Shown: one piece after another, positions 1 to 5,269 of the stretch
How the letters are laid out: each line of letters starts with the position of its first letter
How positions within the stretch are numbered: the first letter of the stretch is position 1
Assembly (NCBI GenBank): GCA_030918015.1
Contig: JAUPTP010000208.1
Span: forward strand, 1-5,269
Direction of reading: 5' to 3'
DNA from: Pseudomonadota bacterium
GTDB taxonomy: Bacteria; Pseudomonadota; Gammaproteobacteria; Burkholderiales; Burkholderiaceae_C
DNA: 5,269 nucleotides
Translations under genes and position numbers: made by a program
The notes under the pieces: model-generated
What the model was told of the DNA's origin: nothing
The model's input: only the letters and a program-made list of their open reading frames with translations
Database searches by the model: none

Positions 1-164
1 GCCTGCCAGCGCACCGGCGGGCGCGTCGCGGCATCGATGTCCGCGTGCTGGCTCTCGACCAGGCGCTCGAAGCCGGTCAGCGGCTCATCGCCGCCGAGCG
101 GCTCGCCGGATTCGATGAAGGCCCGCACGTCGAGGCGGCGGGGCTTGAATTCACGTGCTTTCAT
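1..164 (-). CDS. yceD: YceD/DUF177 family protein, 5' part (runs off the left edge)
   Basis: The minus strand from the ATG at 164-162 stays open to the window edge (54 full codons). It begins MKAREFKPRRLDVRAFIESG and continues with EPLGGDEPLTGFERLVES. This N-terminus, with a basic KPRRLDV segment followed by a short helix and a 'PL.GFERL' turn, matches what I recall of betaproteobacterial DUF177/YceD proteins. The family is usually encoded just before rpmF (ribosomal protein L32) and the plsX/fab genes and has been linked to 23S rRNA accumulation; its biochemical role is not settled. Divergent placement next to a YceF-type maf supports the call, because this order recurs in Burkholderiales. 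The start is the only ATG near the family N-terminus. It has no Shine-Dalgarno, but a TACACT hexamer lies 6 nt upstream. The downstream part (most of the protein, rpmF) is outside the window. The family is fairly sure; the function is not. Confidence 0.82.
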   Translation of the reverse strand, partial: MKAREFKPRRLDVRAFIESGEPLGGDEPLTGFERLVESQHADIDAATRPPVRWQ

Positions 165-202
165 GGGCGCAGTGTACGAGGGCGCACGCGACAATCCAGG
201 CC
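165..202. promoter_or_regulatory. Divergent yceD/maf intergenic region
   Basis: Only 38 bp separate the two divergent ATGs, so both promoters must lie here or reach into the opposite gene. On the plus strand GACAAT (190-195) resembles a sigma-70 -10 box and lies 7 nt before the maf ATG. On the minus strand TACACT (complement of 171-176) resembles a -10 box and lies 6 nt before the yceD ATG. Neither has a recognisable -35 at 16-18 nt. If these are real -10 elements, both transcripts would start at or within a base or two of the start codon. The hexamers are seen directly; promoter function is inferred. Confidence 0.4.
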
Positions 203-847
203 ATGTCCGATACCGCTTTCCATCCCCCCCGCATGGCGACGCCTGCGCTGGTGCTGGCGTCGACCTCGCGCTACCGGCGCGAGCTGCTGACCCGGCTGCG
301 CCTGCCCTTCGAGGTCCGCTCGCCCGAAGTCGACGAGACGCCGCAGGCCGGCGAGACGCCCGCCGCCCTGAGCGAGCGGCTCGCGCTGGCCAAGGCGCGT
401 GCGGTCGCCGCCCTCCATCCGCAGGCCGTCGTCATCGGCTCCGACCAGGTCGCCGAGCTCGACGGCCAGCCGATCGGCAAGCCCGGCCACCATGAGGCGG
501 CGGTCGGGCAGCTGCGCGCGATGCGCGGCCGCAGCGTGGTCTTCCACACCGCGGTGGCGGTGCTGCGCCACGACACCGGCTTCGAGGCGGTGCGCCGCGT
601 GCCGGTCACGGTGCGGGTGCGTTCGCTCAGCGAGGTCGAGATCGAGACCTACCTGCGGCTGGAGCAGCCCTACGACTGCGCCGGCAGCGCCAAGTGCGAG
701 ACGCTGGGCATCGCGCTGCTCGACGCGATCGAGTCGGATGATCCGACCGCGCTGGTCGGGCTGCCGCTGATCGTGACCTCCGCGCTGCTGCGTGCGGCCG
801 GGCTCGATGCGCTGGCGGTGCTGGCCGGTCATGGAGGTGGCGCATGA
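203..847 (+). CDS. maf: Maf-family nucleotide pyrophosphatase, YceF (m7GTP) type
   Basis: This 214-residue protein is a Maf/Ham1-superfamily nucleoside triphosphate pyrophosphatase. The fold hydrolyses non-canonical NTPs to NMP and pyrophosphate in the cytoplasm. Visible motifs are the N-terminal phosphate-binding LASTSRYRRELL (residues 18-29), VDETP (43-47), GSDQV (79-83) with the expected catalytic Asp81, GKPG (92-95), and the C-terminal block YDCAGSAKCETLGIALL (157-173) followed by LVGLPLI (184-190). SDQV rather than SDTVV, and the CAGS-LGI-LVGLPLI block, place it with E. coli YceF (reported m7GTP activity) rather than the dTTP/UTP enzyme YhdE. The start is ambiguous: ATG 203 gives 214 aa, while in-frame ATG 233 gives 204 aa (MATPALVLASTS) and fits the usual family N-terminus more tightly. 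Neither has a well-placed Shine-Dalgarno. The stop overlaps the next gene's ATG, and the C-terminal Ala/Gly-rich tail (about 200-214) hosts that gene's ribosome-binding site. The family is very sure; substrate preference is inferred from motifs. Confidence 0.93.
   Translation: MSDTAFHPPRMATPALVLASTSRYRRELLTRLRLPFEVRSPEVDETPQAGETPAALSERLALAKARAVAALHPQAVVIGSDQVAELDGQPIGKPGHHEAAVGQLRAMRGRSVVFHTAVAVLRHDTGFEAVRRVPVTVRVRSLSEVEIETYLRLEQPYDCAGSAKCETLGIALLDAIESDDPTALVGLPLIVTSALLRAAGLDALAVLAGHGGGA
833..838 (+). promoter_or_regulatory. Strong internal Shine-Dalgarno for the methyltransferase
   Basis: GGAGGT lies inside the last codons of maf, 5 nt before the ATG at 844, at near-ideal spacing. It decides the methyltransferase start and, with the ATGA stop-start overlap, indicates translational coupling to maf. 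It is the only textbook Shine-Dalgarno among the six gene starts in this window. Confidence 0.85.
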
Positions 848-1638
848 GCACGACGACGAAGAACGGGCCGAAGGGCCGTCTCTGGCTGGTGCCCAACACG
901 CTGGACCTGGGCACGCTGCGCGAGGGCCAGCCGGTGCCCGACCTGCAGCAGGTGCTGCCGCTGGGCGCGATCCGCGTCGCCGCAGGCCTGTCGCACTGGG
1001 TGGCGGAGAACGCGCGCAGCGCGCGGGCGCTGCTCAAGCGGGTCGATGCGGTGGTGCCGCTGGCGCAGCCGCTGCAGGCGCTCTCGATCCGCGAACTGCC
1101 CCGCCCGCCCAAGGGCCGAGCTGACCCGAAGGCCCCGGCGCCCGACTGGGCCGGGCTGCTGGCGCCGGCGCTGGCCGGACACGATGTCGGTCTGGTGTCG
1201 GAGGCCGGTCTGCCGGCGGTGGCCGATCCCGGCGCCGAGCTGGTGCGGGTGGCGCATGCGCAGGGGCTCACGGTGATGCCGCTGTCGGGGCCGAGCTCGC
1301 TGATCCTGGCGGTGGCCGCCAGCGGCCTCAACGGCCAGAGCTTCGCCTTCGTCGGCTACCTGCCGACCGATGCGGCCGAGCGCACCCGGCGCCTGCGCGA
1401 CCTGGAGGCGCACTCCAAGCGCTGGCAGCAGACGCAGCTGCTGATCGAGACGCCCTACCGCAATGCCGCGATGGCGCAGGCGCTGCTGGCCGCGCTCAGC
1501 CCGCAGACCTGGCTGAGCATCAGCTGCGGGCTGACGCTGGAGGGCGGGTCGACCCGCACGCTGCGGGTCGCGCAGTGGCGCGCGTCGCCGCCGGAGCTGC
1601 CCGGCGACGTGCCGGCGGTGTTCGCCTTCCTGGCCTGA
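844..1638 (+). CDS. RsmI-like SAM-dependent methyltransferase (tetrapyrrole methylase fold), substrate unknown
   Basis: This 264-residue protein is related to RsmI, the 16S rRNA C1402 2'-O-methyltransferase, but appears to be a distinct paralogue. Family-like blocks are WVAENARSARALLKRV (52-67), DVGLVSEAGLPAVADPGAELV (114-134, comparable to RsmI's 'ISDAGTP.ISDPG'), SGPSSLILAVAASGLNGQSFAF (148-169, comparable to the 'GP.A...AL.ASGL' SAM-binding loop), GYLP (171-174) and IETPYRN (201-207, comparable to RsmI 'ESPHR'). The RsmI N-terminal signature (a TPIGNL-type loop after the first strand) is replaced by WLVPNTLDLGTLREGQ (14-29). The protein ends soon after residue 250, so RsmI's C-terminal extension is absent. 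It overlaps maf by 4 bp with a strong Shine-Dalgarno and so is co-translated with it. Burkholderiales genomes, as I recall, often carry this methyltransferase beside maf. Fold and SAM use are well supported; the target (RNA, nucleotide or other) is unknown, and automatic RsmI annotation would be an over-call. Confidence 0.88.
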   Translation: MSTTTKNGPKGRLWLVPNTLDLGTLREGQPVPDLQQVLPLGAIRVAAGLSHWVAENARSARALLKRVDAVVPLAQPLQALSIRELPRPPKGRADPKAPAPDWAGLLAPALAGHDVGLVSEAGLPAVADPGAELVRVAHAQGLTVMPLSGPSSLILAVAASGLNGQSFAFVGYLPTDAAERTRRLRDLEAHSKRWQQTQLLIETPYRNAAMAQALLAALSPQTWLSISCGLTLEGGSTRTLRVAQWRASPPELPGDVPAVFAFLA

Positions 1639-1650
1639 GCGGGCGCCGTG

Positions 1651-1680
1651 GCCTGGGCCGCCACACCGGCGGCCTCAGGT
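1651..1680. terminator. GC-rich hairpin between convergent genes, probable bidirectional terminator
   Basis: GGCCGCC (1656-1662) and GGCGGCC (1668-1674) form a perfect 7 bp stem around an ACACC loop. The stem continues as CCTG (1652-1655) with CAGG (1676-1679) if T1675 is bulged, giving 11 bp in all, plus a possible G-T closing pair. It fills the 44 bp between the methyltransferase stop and the stop of the convergent helicase. There is no T-run on either strand, so it is not a classical intrinsic terminator; a hairpin barrier or mRNA 3'-end protector is plausible. The structure is seen; the function is inferred from position. Confidence 0.5.
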
Positions 1681-1682
1681 CT

Positions 1683-3188
<1,506 letters not shown>

Positions 3189-3197
3189 CACCTCGCG

Positions 3198-3203
3198 ATT
3201 ATC
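3198..3203 (-). promoter_or_regulatory. -10-like element for rhlE
   Basis: GATAAT on the minus strand (one mismatch to TATAAT) lies 9 nt before the chosen ATG at 3188. A transcript starting about 7 nt downstream would carry a leader of only about 2 nt. No clear -35 is seen 16-18 nt upstream. This supports ATG 3188 over the upstream ATG at 3326. Confidence 0.45.
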
Positions 3204-3245
3204 CTGCGGTTGAGGGGCGTGCAGATGCGGTCGACGTGAATTGCC

Positions 3246-3260
3246 CACGCCTGGGGCGTG
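3246..3260. repeat. Short inverted repeat CACGCC-TGG-GGCGTG
   Basis: Perfect 6 bp arms (3246-3251 and 3255-3260) flank a 3 nt centre. The right arm overlaps the second GGGGCGT copy. It lies upstream of both divergent promoters, so it is more likely a protein-binding site or chance structure than a terminator. Confidence 0.4.
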
Positions 3261-3270
3261 CGGCAGGCGC

Positions 3271-3291
3271 GACGTCCCGGCCCGGGGCGTC
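3271..3291. repeat. Near-perfect inverted repeat upstream of manC (possible operator)
   Basis: Arms GACGTCCCG (3271-3279) and CGGGGCGTC (3283-3291) pair over 9 bp with one T-G wobble around a GCC centre. The midpoint at 3281 is about 36 bp upstream of the start expected from the CACAAT box at 3305-3310. It therefore occupies the position where a -35 box would be, and no -35 consensus is seen there. That placement suits an activator or repressor site. The structure is seen; the role is inferred. Confidence 0.45.
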
Positions 3292-3304
3292 ATGGAGCCG
3301 CGCG

Positions 3305-3310
3305 CACAAT
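3305..3310 (+). promoter_or_regulatory. -10-like element (CACAAT) for manC
   Basis: CACAAT lies 39 nt before the manC ATG, in the context GCGCACAATCCCGC. The same ACAATCC string lies upstream of maf and rfbB. The expected start near 3317 would give a leader of about 33 nt. No -35 consensus is visible at 16-18 nt; that position is taken by the 3271-3291 inverted repeat. Confidence 0.4.
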
Positions 3311-3349
3311 CCCGCAGAATCCGCACTTCTGACCCTTGAAATCTCTTCC

Positions 3350-4810
3350 ATGACTTCGACTCTTTGTGCCGACGCCATCGCGGTCCAGCCGGTGATCATG
3401 GCCGGAGGCAGCGGCACGCGGCTGTGGCCGCTGTCGCGGGCCGGCTATCCCAAGCAGTTCCTGGTGCTGGGAGGCAGCAACCGCAGCCTGTTCCAGGAGG
3501 CCTCGCTGCGCCTGGCGGGGCTGGCGCAGGCCGGTCTCGCGCTGGCCGCGCCGCTGGTGGTCGGCAACGAGGAGCACCGCTTCCTGGTGCTCGACCAGCT
3601 GCGCGAGCTGCGCCTGGACCCCGCAGCGGTGCTGCTCGAGCCGGTCGGGCGCAACACCGCGCCGGCGCTCACGCTGGCGGCGCTGCAGGCGCTCGAGGGC
3701 GGACACGATCCGGTGCTGGTGGTCACGCCCGCCGACCAGACGGTGACGGACGAGGCGGCCTACGCGGCGGCCCTGCGCCAGGCCGTGCGCCTGGCCGCGC
3801 AGGATCGGGTGGTGATCCTGGGCATCACGCCCGATGCGCCCGAAACAGGCTATGGCTACATCCGCACCACCCCGGACGACGGGGCGGCCCGCGTGGCGCA
3901 GTTCGTCGAGAAGCCGGACCGGGCCACCGCCGAGCGCTACCTGGCCGAGGGCGGCTACTTCTGGAACAGCGGCATGTTCGTGCTGCGCGCCTCGGTCTGG
4001 ATGAAGGCGCTGCAGAGCTTCCGGCCGGACATCGCCGCGGCGGTGCAGACGGCGTGGGCCGGGCGCCAGTGCGACGCGAAGTTCGTTCGTCCTGATTCGG
4101 TCGCCTTCGCGGCCGTGCCCTCGGAGTCGGTGGACTATGCGGTGATGGAGCGCTGCCCGGGCAGCGCCTTCGATCTGCGCATGGTGCCGCTGAGCGCGGG
4201 CTGGAACGATCTGGGCGCCTGGGAGGCGGTCTGGCAGGTCGCGGGCAAGGACGCGCAGGGCAACGCCTGCATCGGCGACGTGATCGCCCAGGACAGCCGC
4301 GACACGCTGGTGCACTCGAGCGGCCGGCTGGTGAGCGTGGTGGGCGTCGAGAACCTGGTGGTGGTGGAGACGGCCGATGCGGTGATGGTGGCCGACCGCA
4401 GCCGCAGCCAGGAGGTCAAGCAGATCGTCGCGCAGCTGGACAAGCGCGGGCGCACCGAGCACACGCTGCACCGCAAGGTGCACCGGCCCTGGGGCTGGTA
4501 CGACTCGATCGATGCCGGTCCGCGTCACCAGGTCAAGCGCATCATGGTCAAGCCGGGCGCGTCCCTGAGCCTGCAGATGCACCACCACCGCGCCGAGCAC
4601 TGGATCGTCGTCACCGGCACCGCCGAGATCACCAACGGCGACAAGGTGATGATCCTCACCGAGAACCAGTCCACCTACATCCCGCTGGGGCAGGTGCACC
4701 GCCTGGCCAACCCGGGCAAGGTGCCGCTGGAGATCATCGAGGTGCAGTCGGGCTCCTACCTGGGCGAGGACGACATCGTCCGCTACGAAGACACCTACGG
4801 TCGGCGCTGA
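3350..4810 (+). CDS. manC: Bifunctional mannose-1-phosphate guanylyltransferase / mannose-6-phosphate isomerase
   Basis: This complete 486-residue cytoplasmic enzyme is close to the usual 470-490 for type II PMI-GMP enzymes. It isomerises fructose-6-P to mannose-6-P and makes GDP-mannose from mannose-1-P and GTP; the phosphomannomutase between the two steps is not in the window. The N-terminal nucleotidyltransferase domain (about 14-300) has GGSGTRLWPLSR (19-30) with PKQFL (34-38), EPVGRNTAPA (97-106), TPADQ (126-130), FVEKP (185-189), YFWNSGMF (203-210), ESVDYAVME (259-267) and GWNDLGAWEAVW (284-295). The C-terminal cupin isomerase domain (about 370-480) has RPWGWYDSID (379-388), the metal-site block QMHHHRAEHWIVVTG (409-423) and IPLGQVHRLANPG (444-456). 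No catalytic block is missing. ATG 3350 puts a normal 14 residues before the first strand; the frame is open far upstream only as antisense to rhlE. No good Shine-Dalgarno precedes it. It is divergent from rhlE and co-directional with rfbB, so it likely serves a polysaccharide cluster. Confidence 0.95.
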   Translation: MTSTLCADAIAVQPVIMAGGSGTRLWPLSRAGYPKQFLVLGGSNRSLFQEASLRLAGLAQAGLALAAPLVVGNEEHRFLVLDQLRELRLDPAAVLLEPVGRNTAPALTLAALQALEGGHDPVLVVTPADQTVTDEAAYAAALRQAVRLAAQDRVVILGITPDAPETGYGYIRTTPDDGAARVAQFVEKPDRATAERYLAEGGYFWNSGMFVLRASVWMKALQSFRPDIAAAVQTAWAGRQCDAKFVRPDSVAFAAVPSESVDYAVMERCPGSAFDLRMVPLSAGWNDLGAWEAVWQVAGKDAQGNACIGDVIAQDSRDTLVHSSGRLVSVVGVENLVVVETADAVMVADRSRSQEVKQIVAQLDKRGRTEHTLHRKVHRPWGWYDSIDAGPRHQVKRIMVKPGASLSLQMHHHRAEHWIVVTGTAEITNGDKVMILTENQSTYIPLGQVHRLANPGKVPLEIIEVQSGSYLGEDDIVRYEDTYGRR

Positions 4811-4890
4811 AATCCGCCGCCCGGCCGTCGCACAATCCACGGATTTCCATTCCGGTTCTCTCCGCCCCTTTTTCACAGGTCCATCCCATC
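4811..4890 (+). promoter_or_regulatory. manC-rfbB spacer with -10-like element
   Basis: The 80 bp gap contains CACAAT (4831-4836), again as CACAATCC. A 4-of-6 match to a -35 box (CTGAAA, 4807-4812) lies 18 bp upstream and overlaps the manC stop. AATCC-AC-GGATT (4834-4845) is a small inverted repeat over the -10, and GAAATCC (4809-4815) pairs with GGATTTC (4841-4847). A pyrimidine-rich stretch (4855-4874) precedes the rfbB start. The gap is longer than expected for tight co-translation, so rfbB may have its own promoter. No terminator-like hairpin with a T-run is evident. Confidence 0.4.
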
Positions 4891-5269
4891 ATGATCCTCA
4901 TCACCGGCGCCGCCGGCTTCATCGGCGGCAACTTCGTTCATCACTGGTTCGAGCGCAGCGAAGAGCCGGTGGTGGTGCTGGACAAGCTGACCTACGCGGG
5001 CAACCCGGCGACCATCCAGTCGCACCTGGACGCGGGGCGCTGCACGCTGGTGCAGGGCGACATCGGCGACCGTGCGCTGGTGGCGCAGCTGCTGGCCGAG
5101 CACCGCCCGCGCGCGGTGCTGCACTTCGCGGCCGAGAGCCATGTCGACCGCAGCATCCACGGCCCCAGCGAGTTCATCCAGACCAACATGGTGGGCACCT
5201 TCGAGCTGCTGGAGGCCGTGCGGGCCTACTGGAGCGCGCTGCCGGCCAACGACAAGACGGCGTTCCGCT
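4891..5269 (+). CDS. rfbB: dTDP-glucose 4,6-dehydratase, 5' part (runs off the right edge)
   Basis: The first 126 codons of an extended short-chain dehydrogenase are present. The enzyme converts dTDP-glucose to dTDP-4-keto-6-deoxyglucose with bound NAD, the second step to dTDP-L-rhamnose, in the cytoplasm. The start MILITGAAGFIGGNFV carries the Rossmann GxxGxxG (TGAAGFIG, 5-12). VVVLDKLTYAGN (27-38) is the hallmark that separates RfbB/RmlB from GalE-like relatives. GDIGD (56-60) and HFAAESHVDRSI (78-89) follow, then FIQTNMVGTFELLEAVR (95-111). The catalytic YxxxK and the C-terminal half lie beyond the window, so intactness cannot be judged. ATG 4891 gives the standard N-terminus; AGG at 4877-4879 is too far away for a strong Shine-Dalgarno. 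It is co-directional with manC. The rest of the rhamnose pathway (rfbD, rfbA, rfbC) is expected but not seen. Confidence 0.94.
   Translation, partial: MILITGAAGFIGGNFVHHWFERSEEPVVVLDKLTYAGNPATIQSHLDAGRCTLVQGDIGDRALVAQLLAEHRPRAVLHFAAESHVDRSIHGPSEFIQTNMVGTFELLEAVRAYWSALPANDKTAFR

Larger units (their letters stand above)
3189..3349. promoter_or_regulatory. Divergent rhlE/manC intergenic region with repeats
   Basis: This 161 bp gap is the longest noncoding stretch in the window. It holds three same-strand copies of GGGGCGT (3214-3220, 3253-3259, 3284-3290), the first two extending to GGGGCGTGC. It also holds two inverted repeats (3246-3260 and 3271-3291), a -10-like box for rhlE (3198-3203) and one for manC (3305-3310). 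From about 3305 to 3349 the DNA becomes clearly less GC-rich, as expected for promoter and leader DNA. I see no conserved RNA fold or small ORF with family resemblance. Regulation through the repeats is an inference. Confidence 0.5.

Noticed and set aside
148..156. AATTCACGT here and its reverse complement ACGTGAATT at 3234-3242, considered as a shared binding site.
   Set aside because: One copy lies within yceD coding sequence, the promoter contexts differ, and a single 9-mer match in 5 kb is weak evidence.
224..230. A C7 run between the two possible maf starts, considered as a phase-variable tract.
   Set aside because: Seven Cs are short for slippage-based switching in GC-rich DNA, and Maf is a housekeeping enzyme with no known reason to phase-vary.
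161..832. A 223-codon minus-strand frame opposite maf.
   Set aside because: The translation is Arg/Gln/Gly/His-rich with no motifs and overlaps a gene with clear Maf signatures.
3364..4095. A 243-codon plus-strand frame overlapping manC in another frame.
   Set aside because: The composition is almost only Gly/Ala/Arg/Pro, typical of an out-of-frame reading of GC-rich coding DNA.
4809..4847. GAAATCC and GGATTTC flanking a 25 nt loop in the manC-rfbB spacer, considered as a terminator or riboswitch stem.
   Set aside because: The 7 bp AT-containing stem with a long GC-rich loop and no T-run at its foot is weak; overlap with the promoter-like box explains the sequence better.
3290..4876. A 528-codon open frame on the minus strand, antisense to manC.
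   Set aside because: The protein is His/Arg/Ala/Leu low-complexity with no recognisable domain, and the plus strand encodes a complete ManC. It is a shadow of third-position GC bias.

Overview
The window is a 5.3 kb piece of a GC-rich bacterial chromosome. Gene content and order point to a betaproteobacterium of the order Burkholderiales, in the Leptothrix/Rubrivivax/Sphaerotilus/Ideonella neighbourhood. The order is inferred from three things: a DUF177 (YceD) gene divergent from a YceF-type Maf gene, an RsmI-like methyltransferase stop-start coupled to maf, and a long-tailed RhlE-type helicase. The genus is a guess. The DNA is tightly packed: six genes cover almost everything and the longest gap is 161 bp. 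No RNA gene, mobile element, CRISPR array or prophage trace was seen.

Left part (1-1638): the start of yceD runs leftwards off the window. A 38 bp divergent gap separates it from maf (nucleotide pyrophosphatase, m7GTP type). maf overlaps by 4 bp (ATGA) with a tetrapyrrole-methylase-fold SAM-dependent methyltransferase that resembles RsmI but lacks its N-terminal signature; its substrate is unknown. This is a housekeeping or nucleotide-hygiene block.

Middle (1639-3349): a GC-rich hairpin lies in the 44 bp between the methyltransferase and a convergent rhlE-type DEAD-box RNA helicase, which is complete on the minus strand. The 161 bp gap beyond the helicase is divergent between rhlE and manC. 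It is the most structured noncoding DNA here: three direct copies of GGGGCGT, two inverted repeats and two promoter-like -10 elements.

Right part (3350-5269): manC (bifunctional GDP-mannose pyrophosphorylase/phosphomannose isomerase) is followed after 80 bp by the 5' part of rfbB (dTDP-glucose 4,6-dehydratase). Together they supply GDP-mannose and the dTDP-4-keto-6-deoxyglucose intermediate of dTDP-rhamnose. They probably mark the edge of a surface-polysaccharide (O-antigen or exopolysaccharide) cluster continuing to the right.

I found no convincing undescribed multi-gene system. The points most worth a second look are the coupled Maf/RsmI-like pair, the start sites that sit directly behind -10-like hexamers without a well-placed Shine-Dalgarno (possible leaderless mRNAs), and the repeat-rich rhlE-manC intergenic region.
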